Source: Opisthocomus hoazin | Lineage: Eukaryota; Chordata; Aves; Opisthocomiformes; Opisthocomidae | Reading direction: 5' to 3' | Length of the DNA stretch: 64,000 nt | Assembly (NCBI RefSeq): GCF_030867145.1 | Contig: NC_134418.1 | Span: 3,220,802-3,284,801 of the forward strand | Shown: piece after piece, positions 26,200 to 38,485 of the stretch | How the letters are laid out: each line of letters begins with the position of its first letter | Numbering within the stretch: the stretch's first letter is position 1 | The notes under the pieces: generated by a model | What the model saw: only the letters and a program-made list of their open reading frames with translations | Database searches by the model: none | What the model was told of the DNA's origin: nothing | Made by a program: the position numbers and the translations under genes

Positions 26200-26950
26200 A
26201 ACGGAGTTTAACTCTTTCGAGCGCAGCAGGCGATGTGCGGAGGCGGCGAGGCAGGGGCTGCGGGGCGGGCGCTAGGACCCGGCACCGCGCCGGCCCTGCC
26301 CCTTCCAGCCCGCTCCCCGCACCGGGAGTTTCTGTGGGGTGGTTTATTTTTATTAATTTTTTTTTTACCGAGCTGCGTGGCTTTGGGGTGTTTTTTTTTT
26401 TTTCTTTATTTTGGCGGGGAAAACAAATAACTAGAAACCCCTCAAACCCCAGGAAAGCCCGGCAAGTGTCGAGATGAAGACGGGATGAGAGGAGAAGCCC
26501 GGGCAGCCATGGCAGCCAGGCGGGTGTTTCACCTCCAGCCCTGCGGTGAGCGGCCAGGCTGGCTCGGGGTGGGGGGGACCACAAGTGCGATGAGTTCTGC
26601 CGGCAGCTTGCGGGGTGCCCCTGTGCCCCCCTTTCCCTCCCTTCACCGCAGTTTTGCCTCTTGCAGCAGCGGGGAGGGGTCGGTGCTGGGATGCGGTGGG
26701 GAGGGGATGGGGATGCATCTCGCTTTCCCCCCTCGGAAAAGGGAGGGGATGGGGGGGCATAAATCTGGGAAATCTTCACTTTACATCATTGCTCCCGGCT
26801 TTTTGCTCAGAAGCCTGTTGCTGTCTGGGTGGGTGGGGGGGACCACCCCCAAAATCTGGGGCTCCTGGGGCAGCAGTCGGATCTCCCAGCCCCGAGAGCG
26901 CAGATGTGTCGGGAAAGAAGCACCGTCGGGATAAAGGAGCGATATGAACT
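26200..26950 (+). promoter_or_regulatory. CpG-rich, promoter-like region
   Basis: CpG dinucleotides are far denser here than in flanking DNA, especially at 26216-26330 (repeated GCG, CGGGGCGGGCGC). The stretch also has several G-run clusters able to form G-quadruplexes (26741-26757 and 26827-26841). In birds such islands usually mark promoters. The plus strand is assigned because the only exon-like reading nearby (26509-26545) and the downstream host exons are on plus; this is inference. There is no clear TATA box. Confidence 0.5.
26509..26545 (+). CDS. Possible alternative first coding exon
   Basis: An ATG in a strong initiation context (GCAGCCATGG) opens a short frame, MAARRVFHLQPC, which runs into a good splice donor (CTGCG then GTGAGC; intron from 26546). 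It ends in phase 1. The 51,065 exon accepts phase 1 and is open upstream of its own ATG, so splicing would give a continuous reading frame with eighteen extra residues ahead of the start codon used otherwise. This fit and the CpG island are the only support; no conservation can be tested here. The 5' limit of the exon is unknown. A chance ATG in GC-rich DNA is quite possible. Confidence 0.2.
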
Positions 26951-28416
26951 TCGTGGCTTGCTGTTTTGGGGTGATTTCCCACCCTTTCTGGTACTTGTTT
27001 ATACCTAACTAGGGGTGGAGGGCAGGGAGCGATGTTCAGCTTCGCTCGCGGATGCGGTTGCCTGGCTTCGTGATGGTGTAAAAGCCGCAATAAAAAGGAG
27101 AAAGAGGAGAGAAAAAAAAAAGTGAAACTCTGTGGCTCAAGCTGAACTACTGTAAAGGGCTTGGGAAGTCGCATGCATTGGCAAAAACCCCAGCGATGTG
27201 GTTTGGGTTTTATTTTGAAGAGCCGGGAGAAGGTGGGTTTGAACGCGCTTTGTGATTGCCCCTAAACTTTAAAAGTTATTTTCTGAAGCGCCTCACCCAA
27301 GGCAGCACTTCCTCAATCAGCATGGCTGCGGAGCGCTGGTTTGACACCACATTCAGTGACAGGGACTTGGGTTCGTGGAGGAGTTGTTTTTTGTTCTGGA
27401 GTGAAAACAACTGTAGGTGGCACAACAGCTTTGCCGGCGAAGCAGCGAGCGGGAGGCTTGGTCCTCCAACTTCTCCGGAGGGTCTCTTTTTATTCGGGGA
27501 GGATTGTGCTCTTGGTTATTCCCCTCCGGGTTTTATGAAAAATTTTTTTGCTTTGGACCCGATGTTCTTCCTCAAAGCTTTCTTCTGCGCTGCTGTTTTT
27601 TGCGTTCGGGACTGTTCTCCCTCTTGAGACCTGATGCTGTGGGCTGGCTGTCCACCAGCAAGCCACGGGTGAACAATCTCTAGCAGGAACATTGAACTAT
27701 TTCCCCACTCCTCCACCCCCCAAAATGCAGCGTTTGCAGGGCTTCTCGTGTGGTTTTGTCTAGGTGTGAACACAGCCTTGGTTCCACCTTTGCAGAATTA
27801 CTGCTTCTCAGATGCTGTAGCCGAAGCGTGGGATTAAACCGCTTGATGCAGGGCTGGATAAATCCAGCGGCATTTCAGTCTTCTCACCTGGGCTGCTGCT
27901 GGAGTTGGTTTTCTGCCTGGTTTTTTGGAGGCTGGAAGGAAATAGGGATGCAAATGCCGAAGTTCTGTCTACACTGCGACCTCAGTTGTTGCTCCCACCC
28001 GCGCATCGTCGCTTCCCTGCTACAACCGAGATGTGTCGGCTAATCCATCTCAGCCAGAGCCCTCCCGTTTTGAAATATCTGTGGCTTTGAGGCAGTTGCC
28101 GCTCTGTAAGAGTTACGGACCGCAGAGGAAGTTCCTCTCCGGCTCTCGTGTTATTCCTTGGCAGTTTGAATGCTTCAGCTTGTTTAAATGAACACAGCTA
28201 GAAGTCAGAGTTGGAGCCGTCGCCTGACTCCCTCAGTGGCAGAAGATATCTGTGTGTGAACTCCTAGTGTGTCTTGACTTCTAGTAAAGGTGTGGTAAAT
28301 CATTTAAGGCTGTAAACAGTTGTTAAAGCAAGCTTTGTTTTTATGCTGAGTCAATGTGACAACAAAGATGTCTTGGTTTTAAAAGTAAAAGGATCTGAGA
28401 TGGAAGCTTTCTAGGT

Positions 28417-28456
28417 TGTCTTTAAAAAAGGCAGTGTCTTTAAAAAAGGCAGTGTC
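28417..28456. repeat. 18-bp tandem duplication
   Basis: The unit TGTCTTTAAAAAAGGCAG occurs at 28417-28434 and again, identically, at 28435-28452, followed by four bases of a third copy. Perfect identity suggests a recent slippage or duplication event. Confidence 0.9.
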
Positions 28457-28872
28457 AGTGAAAAGTTAATTTTTTACAGAAAGGGAGCCTGAGGTTAGCT
28501 GCAAAGCTGGGTTTTAGTCCAGACTTACTTGACTTAGCTTGGTGCTGGTTTATTTGCCCGTATAAGACTGGAACATCAAACCTTGTCCTTGCAGAACTGC
28601 GGTGATGCTCCGCGTGTGTGCTTTTATGCCTGAAGATGGGTGCTAAATCCCATTACCTTGGGGTGAAGCCGTTCTTTTTTCCCCCAGTAATGCTCATACA
28701 GCTCTGTAGGTGTTTCTGGGAGGCCACAGTGTTTGCTGTCCCAAAGCTTGCTGTTGCTGCAGTTTGGGTGGTGCTGGAGTTACCTCTTCCTCATGCAAAA
28801 CCACTTCTGGAAAAGTCCTGTTTCCTTATGTAGGCTTTCGCTGGAAGTAAACAACTCTCTGGGACGCTTTAA

Positions 28873-28918
28873 TGACTCATCATCATGAAACTGTCATCTC
28901 CCCTCTAAATATGCAAAT
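28873..28918. promoter_or_regulatory. Candidate enhancer core: AP-1 and octamer motifs
   Basis: A perfect AP-1 site (TGACTCA, 28873-28879) lies 31 bases from a perfect octamer/POU site (ATGCAAAT, 28911-28918) in A/T-leaning sequence. Either motif alone can arise by chance; the pair is only suggestive. If the host gene starts at the CpG island upstream, this would be intronic. Confidence 0.25.
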
Positions 28919-31900
28919 TACTGCCAAGCACACCAGCAGCTATCCCGTGTATGTTTAATCCACACTACCTTTGCTGTTGGCAGTAGTTGAGGCATGGTGT
29001 GGTGCCTTCGCTGCCGAAAGGGGTTAAGGAGTCCGCTGTGAAGGATGCAGCGCAGGGAGGTTAAAAACTGGGAATGCTGATGCGATTCCTTGAAGTTCAT
29101 CCTAGTTTGAATCTGAGCAGCGTTTTGTGATCATGAAGTCTGCAAATTGGCTCCTTCAGGAGTTGGTGGTGGGACCCGGTGAAACTGAAAAACTCTTCTC
29201 GTATTTTTTTTTTTAATGCAATATAACTTCCTAAATCTGATCTAGGATAAGCTCCCCGTAAAGCCTTTCTGCAGAGCACGGTGACATGCTGGCCTGGAGC
29301 AGAGCACTGCAGGCTTCTGCATCTGTCAGTGCTGGCTTTGATATCAAAGCGCTTAGCTGTCACTTATAACTCCGTGGGTTTTTCTATTCTCCCTTTCTAA
29401 ATTCATCCCTGGCTCTGACTTGCAATTAAAAGGCAGCACAAAGGGCTTCAATTGAACTTGATTATTGAAGAAGGATCTGCAGGCTCTGATGGACCAGTGG
29501 GAGCGGTGATTTGGGGAGGACACGATGGGAATAGAGTCCAGTTTCCCTCATGCATGCGCCGCTGAGAAACTGCGAGAGGATGGGGAGCAAAGCATGAAAA
29601 CCTGGAGTGGGTGACACTGACTTTATACTTGTGCCGAGCAGGAGCTTTCTTCCCCACGGGCGCTTTTTCCACTAGCAAGAACGTGGGCTATGGCAGGGAG
29701 GAGAACTCAGATTTGAGGCTGGTGGAGAGAATGTCTCAGTCCGTCAGTGCCTGGAGCTGGGCACCCTTTGTCTCGAGATGCTGCGGGTGGGTTTTCAACA
29801 GTGAAGGTGATGGAGTGAGTTACTGCTGGGTGCTTACCCGCTCGTGGGGGCAGATAAGGAGTGGAAAATTAGGAAGAGGTAATCTGGGGGCTGAGGATGA
29901 GGTGGGATTTCTCCCCTTTTGGTGTTCGGGCTCACCCTCCTGGGGATAAAGCACCCCACGGGGCACAGTGTCGGGCATCAGGTTTGTTCTCCTTTTCCTC
30001 TCGCCCGCTGCCATCTCCTTCGCCAGGAATTAAACGCCTCTTCCCCCTGCTCCAAGCCTAATTGCATCCCCAGGGTTTAACACGCGTGTGTTTGTTTTAT
30101 TCAACGTGTTGGCTGTTCCCACCGGAACAGGCTGATTTTTTTGGGGACTGGGCTTTTTTTTTTTTTTGCTTATTGTGCACAACAAGCTACTGCACAAGAT
30201 ATTCGCTGGGGGGGTGGGGGGGGGAAATTGTAGTAATGCCAATACTTCTTGAATATTATAAACCTGGCTTATCAGCCCGACGCAGAGCTGGAATTTGTCT
30301 CTTCCTGTGCTGCATCTCTGCTTTCTGAGAGGGGCGTTTAAATACAGGCTGGAGACGCAGCCTTTCCAGTGTGCTCTGCTGGGCTGTGACAGCAGCAGTG
30401 GGGCTGCTGAAGCGGCTTTTTTCTTTTTTTTGCACCAATTCCTCTCCGAAAAGGAACTTCTCAAGGAGAAGGCTCTGAGACTGCATGTCCCAACAGTACC
30501 CGCTGAAGGAGGTGAAGGGAGACGCGGTTTGCTTCGTACCTGGCTCTCCTCTCTTCTCCGTCTTAATGGAGCCGGCTTCTTTTTGCTACCCTCGGCTCAC
30601 CTTTCTCCGCTCGCCCTATGGCCAGTTCGGGGCGAGCACTGACTCTTCGCAGGATTTGGCCCCGTGGCCGCAACGTTTGGTGACGCAGAGGTGGACCGGG
30701 CCGGTGGATGGTGCGTGACCTGGGGATGAAAGGGTTGGGGACCGGAGAGGGGTGCTGTGGGGTAGCAGAGAAGCCCACCGAGATTTGGGGGGGCTTTGGA
30801 GACGGTGGTTGAGGAGGGAGGCAATGCAGGTAGGACTTGGTGGATGCATTGGTGTTGATGCACTCTTCTCTTGGAGCTCTCCTGGTGATGCTCGCTTGGC
30901 CGCTGTCATCTCCACCAAGGAGCAGCTTCTGTCTCTGCTACACCCTCGTGCCCAGGCAGGCTGGCCGGGGAGAGCTGATCAACAACATCAGCATGGGGAA
31001 AAAAGTAAAAATAGAAACTGATCTTAGGCAGTCTTTTATTTCATAAGCTTTTTCACTTGCTGAAATGAAACCTGAAATACCTGCTGGAGGCTTGGCGGGC
31101 TTGTTTCACCTTAAGGGTTGTGATGCTGTCAACTCTGTCCTCCAGACTTCTATTAAAGGTATCAAGTGTGGGTATAGGGGAAGGTGTTAAGATCCTCTCT
31201 TGCAGGTTTATCTCGCTACAAGGAGGTACTTTGAAAGTATCAGCCTGGTTCACAATCTTATGCGTTGCATTACTGCAAAGAATCTATATGGGGAAACTGA
31301 GTAAATCCTGCTGTTTCAGGAGCTGAGCCCTTCTGTCAGCACTGATCCCAGGGACAGGAGTCTTGACTGCAAAACTCTTTTGGGGCAGGTATTGGGCTTG
31401 ATGAGATGAGGTCCTGAGCATCATGATGTAGCTTTGAAGGTGGTCCTGCCTGGGGCAAGGAGCGGGGCTTGACACCTCCACGGGTTTCCTCCACCCTCGA
31501 GTGCTTTATGAAGCATGGTGTAGCTCCTTTACATGTTATTAACAGTCCGAACGTGATGTGCCTTACCTGGAAAAGCTCGTCAGGTGGCACGCGAGGAAAA
31601 AAAAATAAGAATGGAGGAGACTGGATGAGCAGTCTCAGCAGAGAAAATGCGTGGGAGGTGTTTAAAAACATGCATTGCCTGTGGTTTCGTGCGGCGGAAA
31701 CAAGTCTGTAGCAGGGACTGAAAGCGGGGCGATGCGGCTCTGACTGCGAATCCCCCTGCTCCGAGCGATGCCTCTGCCCGCGCCGTGCCCTGCCTCGCCT
31801 TACCGCGCGCTGGGAAACCTCGCCTGCTGCCTCCTGGTAAATGCGATCGCTGGGAAATGTTTTACTGGAGTCGCAGTAATTGTCTGAGTTAGCATCAGGG

Positions 31901-32749
31901 ACTCGGAAATGGAAGTGAGCCAGCCTTGCCAGCGTTGGGAGAACTTGTCATTTATTTCTGACTTTTTTTTTTTTTAGGGTTCTGACTTTTTTCTGAGGCT
32001 GACTTGATGTTGCTTTGGGGAGTTAAGGTTTTTTCCTCTTTTTTTCTTTTTGGCCAGCACAAGACCATTCCTCTAGGCTTCAGATATCCAGCTGAGGGGA
32101 GACTTCACTTATTGTTATGAAAATCTCGAACTGTGAGGAAAGTGAAGCAGTAGAATAGGCTGGGGGGGGAGGATGGGGCATCATCCTTCCAAAGCTTTTT
32201 AAGCACCGCATAGTCAGCGCTGGGCAGAGAGGCTTGGATTTAAATCTCCTCGGGTAAGGTGAGGTCTCTTCAGCTCTATTTTCTACAACTTGCTGTTAGA
32301 ACGCAGGCTTACCGCCGTGTTTCTCGTTCCCTTTTGCAGGCTCCTCACTGAACGCATGCGTTAACCCTTGCGCTGCTGCTGCCCCTACAGCTGAACTGTC
32401 ACACTGGGTAGCGTGGAAAAAGCATCAGCGCCCAGCCCCGCGTTGGGGCAGGCACCGTGCTCGCAGAGTGCGGCAGCTATATCTTTAAGAAATTTGCTTT
32501 ATCTACCTCTGGGCAGCAGGTTTTTTTCCCCCCTCCCTCTCTTCTTCCTGCATCTTCGCATCCTCTTGTTTTCCCCGTACTTCTGTCTGTGAGGTACAGT
32601 ATCTTCTCACTTCAGTTCAGCCTAGCTGCCACAAAGCTTTTTTTTTCTTTTTAAGGAGGCACACAAGCTTTCTCTGTACACCATCTAGCAAAATTCGCTG
32701 GCTCCAAAGCGCAGGGTCACTTTAATTATTCTATTTTTTTTTTTTCCTC

Positions 32750-33166
32750 CTTGCTCCCAGAGGCAAATAGCTGGGAGAAGCGGTGGGATCTGGGCTGGCT
32801 GGAGGAGCCACCTCAAAGCCCAGCCTTGGCCGGGGCTGCGGTGGCATGCGGAGCGGTGCTGGGCAGGCGTGAAGTTCGCGGCTCGCCGGCATCGCTGCTC
32901 CGGTTGGGAGAGCTGGGTTGGAGGTGCCCATCTGGGAGCTAATGGGTCGCGTTCTCACTCCACCCATTCGCTGCTCGCCAATTGGAAGTGAGGGAGAAAG
33001 ATGCTGTGGATGGATTAATATTGGAGCCATTGAAAAAGCACGAGCCATTGCCGCCTCGGCCACCTGAGCGGGGGGCATTGGGGAAGGAGTGTGGTGGCTC
33101 GGGGGGAGCAGCCGGGAGGGGAGCGGAGGCTGTCTGAACAGCATCTCTATTAAAGAACTAGCGCAG
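32750..33166 (+). promoter_or_regulatory. CpG-rich promoter region and probable untranslated first exon
   Basis: This GC- and CpG-rich block contains a CCAAT box on both strands (CGCCAATTGG, about 32976-32985) and ends in a near-perfect splice donor, GCGCAG then GTAAGT (intron from 33167). If joined to the exon at 51,065, the frame of the downstream ATG meets an in-frame TAA at 33151-33153, with no ATG between. The exon would thus be 5' UTR and the ATG at 51082 the start codon. A tiny upstream frame, ATG at 33001 with stop at 33016-33018 (MLWMD), could modulate translation. The transcription start is not visible; the exon's left edge is probably within 32.8-33.0 kb. Confidence 0.45.
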
Positions 33167-36100
33167 GTAAGTTGTGGTCTTGGAGGAAAAAACCCGAAAA
33201 CAAGCAAAACTGAAGCACTACTGTTGCTGGGCGATGCATTTGAACAGGAAATCTAGAAAACCAGCTTTGCCAGCTCTTTAATTATTTAATTCACTAAAGT
33301 AAGGCAGTACTTGATGTGTTTTCAATGGGCTTTGCTGCTTAGTGATGCTATCTATTGCCTGTGCCAGATGTCTCTGTGCTGTTGTGCTTGAGGATGGAGA
33401 ATACCTTTTTGAATTCAATTTACATTAACCAGAGTGCTGTCTTTCAGGGTTTGAGTTTAGTTTTAAGATATGCATGGGGAGATGAGCACAAGAGATCTTA
33501 CCTGTTCTGGTTTTTCTCTAATTAATGCTAAAACATCCTAACAGCCTGTCTGCGAGGCTTTACATACTGATGTTTCACGTGGGGAAAGTGGAGTGCTGAG
33601 TGAAAACAAAATGCATGTATGTAATCCATCTGAAATGCTAGCAAACATCATCCCTGTTGCTGTAGCCATGGAAGCCATGTAGACGAACCATAAACAATGT
33701 CCTAATGAATAACACTCGATCACGGACTGTCAGTCTGCAGTTATTTCACTCCTGGACCAGGGCATTTTTATTTTGGGTCGATGATGGACAGCAAAATCAG
33801 ATGTGGTGCTGCTGGCTCTCCCCCCACCTGCAGTGTTGTTGTCACTGCTGCTGTTTCGTGGCTCCTAGACGTAGAAACTGTATGGGGTGATTTGTGTTAT
33901 CCTGCCAAGCCTGTCGTGATTTTTAAATCGCTGTTTCTGCAGGGAGGGTTGAGGCTGGGGAGGGCAGCTGGGCTGCCATTTGGGGATTCTTTGGACAGTG
34001 TTCACTTTTAATGGCAAGGAGGGAGGTGTTTCTTTCGGTGTCTTGCCTGGAACCACAAGTGAAAATGTGTTTGGTGATTAGGTGGCTGGGTTTGCTGCTC
34101 TGCTTCTGTGTCTTTCCATGTTTCCAGTGTAGACCTTGCTTTTTGGCCTAAATTCTGGTTATGGGTGAATTAGAGCTCGTCGCCTGTCTCATCTAGATGC
34201 CTTTTGGGGGAGGGTGGTGGGAGAGAGGTGCAGGAGTAACTTTGCTGTGAAGCTTGGCCCAGCCACTGCTGCCTGTTTAGTGGCCGTTGTCATTTCTGGC
34301 GGCAATAAGATAGGGGATGAAAAAGTTGTAGTAATGCACTTTGTGTTCCAAAACATGATCCTGGTACCCTGGGGGGATGCTGGAGTGTGAGACTGGTGCT
34401 ACTGGAGCATCTCTTCCACCGAACCCCAGAGAAAGAGGTCCTAGAGCAACTAGTTTACACCTTGCAGCCACTTAATTTTTGCAGTATTTAACACAACCGA
34501 ACCACTGCAGGGAACAGCTCCTTTCCTCCGAACAGCCCCAAGCAAGTGAAAGGTTGATAGAGTGTTTCTTAACCGTTTTGACATGTTTTACACAGTACCA
34601 CTGCAGAGAAGTGGCAGGTGGTGGCCTCTGGAAGACCTGCCTGTAGAAGGAAAGGATTTCAGCAAAGAAAATTATCTAAAGCACCTTTTTGAATCTGTGT
34701 TCAACCCCGACCGAGATGTGGGGCCATTGCAGTATCTTTTTTTTCTTTGATTAAGAGTTACGAGGTTTTTGGTAGGGCCCTGCAAGTGAAAGAGCTGTCT
34801 GAAAAGCTGTCAGTAAGAGTTAATGCTTTCTAAATTATTTAAATGTTTCAGGAAAAGTCTACTGTAAAGCCTCAACTGGTTTGTTCTTGGGCCTTTGCCA
34901 GCTTGTGGGATCTCTGGAGGTATTTGCTTTCGCTCCTCTCCACATAGCACTTATGCAAGAAATCCTTGCAAGTCTTAAATAATTTTTTTTAGAGGGCCCA
35001 AGAAAATGAAATCCCCCCCCTTCAACCCCTTAAAAAAGAAAAAGGGGCAAATAGCCCAAGTTGTGTGTTCACCAGCCAAATCCCGAGGTGCTGTCGTTCC
35101 CCCACTTTTCGGCTTGTCCTGCTCACCTACAAAACGCTAGCCAAGAATCCCGGCGGAGGAGGAAAAGCTGTCCCGTTAGTGAAGCAGCTACGTGGCTCTC
35201 GATTTACAGGGTCGCTTCCTCTTGCGGCTCTCCTCTGGGAGGCACCCTTGGATATTGATTGCTTGGGTGGGCTAAATGGGGATGAGTCAACCTGGACAGG
35301 CTGGTGCTGCTGGTGAATCCAAGCACGGCAGACACCGACCTGCAGTGCGCATCGGGGGTTGTTTTTGGGGGGTTATCTCTGGTAGCTGTCACCGCTGCAG
35401 CCAGCGATCTTTGAGATGGTTTTATTGTGGTGGGTGCTCTGGAGGAAGCTGGGGAGGGGGCGAAGAAGGGAATTGTTCAATGCAGCGAGGGAAATGTTTT
35501 GAAAGCAGACATGTCTGAACCCTGAGCTCGTGTGTGGGTGTTTGCTTGCCTGGGAGTGAGCAGACAGGAGGATGCTTCCTGCTTTATCCTTTCAATGTGA
35601 TGCTTTCTATTTTCACAGCCAGTGACTGAAAATTAGTTCTGAGGTTTCATTTACCAGAGTGACCGTGGCACAATTTAAGACCTCCTCACACCATTTCCCT
35701 TCATCAGAAGAATATCCAGCTCCTTGCATATAATCCCTCATTCGAAACTTTAATGCCCGCTGAGCCGTGAAGCTATGAAGTTGTGTTTTCCAACTGGATT
35801 GGGACTGGCATCCCTGGGGTGGTCACACTGTGATGGAGGACACTGTTCATATAGGTCCGTGGAGCAAAGCCTTACGTCAAAGTGGTTAGTGCACTGTTGG
35901 GATAGCCTAGGAAATGTCAGAGGGCTGTGTCACATCCTCCAAAAATCAGAGAAATGGGATGCTTCCCAGATGTTAGAGATGTTTAGCTTGGGGTAATTCA
36001 AACCTCTTAGTCCTAAAAATGGGAGTTTTTGAGCAATGAAACCCTTGTGGGAGGCAAAGAGGTGGTGAAAATCCTTCAGTGATACTTCTGGGAGGGAGGC

Positions 36101-38485
36101 AGGAAAGACAAGCGACACATCTGTGCAATTCTGTCCAAGAAGAGTATGTTAAATATACGCAGCTTTTAAAAAGTGCTCTTTACTAACAGAAACATCGTTT
36201 TGTAAGGACTGCTAGAGGTCTTGGCCATGCCTACGTGTAAGGAGGGCAAAGCTTGTGTCCCTGTGGGTCTAAAGTCTCTTGGCTAAAGCAGCAATTTGCT
36301 GTTGGATTGGCCTACTTAAAAGCACCTTCCTTCTCATTGGCTGCTCTGGCCAACATGTATCTTCTAAAAGCTTACCAAGGTGAAGGGCTTTGGAGTAGAT
36401 TTAAACCTTCCTGGGTCTTGGCTGTCTTCTAGACTGTTTTCAAGACCTCTGAAGTTGATTTTTTGTAGGTGTTTGCATGCAGGCAATGTGTTAACCCATT
36501 TTAGGTAAAGCTCTCCAACAGAAATCCCCGCTTTATTACAAAGTGGTGCCAGCACCTGCTGGTAGACCATACTGCTGCCTGCATGGAACTTCTAGACATG
36601 CCACATGAGTCCCTCATCCATCCTTCAGTGTTTGGCAGTGTTTTTTTCAAAGGCTTGATAGCTTCAGGAGGAGGATATGCAGAGAAGAAAAGTGGAGGGG
36701 CAGCAGTGCAGAAGGGGAATGTAGACAGAGGGGAGTCTGTTCTTCCCGTGAGCATGGCTGGAGCGTGCCCTTAGGCTTTCACTGTGATGACTTGTATGTT
36801 GCTAACTCTTTACTCTTCAAATAGTGCTGCAGAAAGCAGTATTGGGAAGATATTTAGATGTGTGATGGGCAAGTGGATGTATTCGGGGTGAGGAGGGACA
36901 CAGCTGGTCCTTTGTGAAGCTGGGTACCTTGTCATGGGGCTGTGCGTAGCCCTTCGCTGCAGCTATGCCACTGAGATGAATGAAGGGTAAGTTGAGGAGG
37001 GATAGGGCTCTGGTGTGCCTTGTAAAAGAAGGGTTTATCCCACTCAGCCTCTGCTTGGGATGAAACGTGGATGGATGTGTGTCTGCACTGAGAAAGCACG
37101 TGTCATGCTTGCAGGGGATGTGGGGCTGCAAAGCTGCACTGAAGAAGAGTCCTTCAGTTGATCTTGACTCTTACCCTTCAAGACAGAACTCCCTGGAAGG
37201 TAGCAGAGTGCTGTTATTTTCCATTTAACAACTTACAAAAGGTCTTTTTTACCCCTCTTGAGTTTCCTTCTATTATGTTTTCCTTTGCTTTTATCGATCC
37301 AAACCAGTGCTTTCTGGGGAAAGGTCTGTGTTTGGGCTTGTCACTGGCAGCAGTGCTCATACGCCGCATTTACCGGGCACTCTCCTGCCCAAGTATTAAC
37401 AAACATGCCTTACTCATCTTACACTTCCTTGAATTGCAGTGGTCGGTTTTGAAACCATGAGTTGCGTGGTTTTGTGTTTTCTTTTTTTGTCTAGGTGTAG
37501 AGAAAAACAGGTAAAATCTCAAGCTCTTGTCCTGTATGTCAGTTGTTATTGCCCAGAACAGCAGCGTAGGGGCACGCTTCTCATCTCTGTGCCAGTATGA
37601 GCCGTGCTTTCACCAGTGTTTTCCAGTATGCGGGGCTGTGGGAAGGCGTCAGCTGCCTAAGGTGTAGATAGAAATGAGAACTGGTGACTTAAGGCAAAAT
37701 AGCTTTTCACATGCTGCTGTCCATTTGTTCTTGCTGACTTGAATGGCTTTAAATAATTTGCAGCAGATTTCTCCACCAGGAGACCCTGCTGCTTGGTTCT
37801 TCCCTGAAAACTGCCAAAATCTCATGCTTTTGGAGCGCAAGCGATGCTATGTGGGAGAATGCTGCAATATTGGTATATTTGGACCTGATCAGATAGTCAG
37901 TGTGATCAGATTTGTTGCCTGTCAAACTCTTTTCCTGTTCTTCTGGAATGATGAAGTTTTGTGTTATGAAGGGTGTTTGAGGCTTCCTCATCTTCTTGTT
38001 GCATACAGAGATTTTCGTAGACTCGCAGTTGCAAGCTCCTTTCAGTCAATGTTCTGCATAATTAAAATAAAAATCTTACCTGCGGGTTTCCCTTGGGATG
38101 TTATTGCTCATGTGTGGGGTTCTTCTCTTAAGTCTGTCTGGTTTTCTGCTGACTTTAGGTGAAGGAGGGGAGCAGCATCATTTGGTTATGAAGTATGTGC
38201 AGCACATAAATTCTCTCTCTCTCCTCCTGTCCCAAATAGCCTGAACCTGGGTGTAGGTCCCTGGTGACATGTACTGTGATGATAATTCATGGCAAGGTGG
38301 AGAGAATAAAGAATAAGTGAGCTCACAGTTTGATATTAAATACAGGTCTGATGGAGCTTTGGATAGGGTTAACTTTGTCATCTTCCCTCCATATCTAAGC
38401 CTTAGATGAGACAATACACTTGTTAAAGCTGGACTTGGCCCTAGATCTGTTTTGAGGTAGTGCAATTAACAGCAGTGTTACCCAT
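33167..38485 (+). other. Left part of inferred first intron
   Basis: This follows the splice donor at 33167. No coding exon or repeat element is recognised. The stretch at about 35,580-35,770 is A/T-leaning with few CpGs and might be conserved non-coding DNA, which only an alignment can show. Confidence 0.35.

Larger units (their letters stand above)
26951..32749. other. Non-coding stretch with scattered CpG-rich patches
   Basis: No exon is supported. Short CpG-richer patches occur at about 27,300-27,530, 30,500-30,720 and 31,720-31,850; they are rich in chance open frames but show no conserved protein. An 18-base tandem duplication is at 28417-28456. A compact group of factor motifs (AP-1 and octamer) is at 28873-28918. 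T-rich runs occur near 30,150 and 31,965, and a G-rich run near 30,208. Confidence 0.4.

Noticed and set aside
26018..26779. Minus-strand open frame of 253 codons
   Set aside because: It owes its length to GC-rich, stop-poor DNA in the CpG island. It is low in complexity (Pro, Ser, Arg), crosses a homopolymer run and has no domain or splice context.
30485..30718. Short coding exon starting MSQQYPLKEV
   Set aside because: CpG-rich and open for 77 codons, but it has a weak start context, no good donor at the end and no recognisable protein.
31768..31836. Alternative first exon MPLPAPCPASPYRALG
   Set aside because: It has a moderate donor (CTG then GTAAAT) in phase 0, which does not fit the phase 1 start of the 51,065 exon.
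32731..33207. Minus-strand open frame of 158 codons
   Set aside because: It is antisense to the CpG-rich first-exon region and proline/serine-rich by composition, with no motif.
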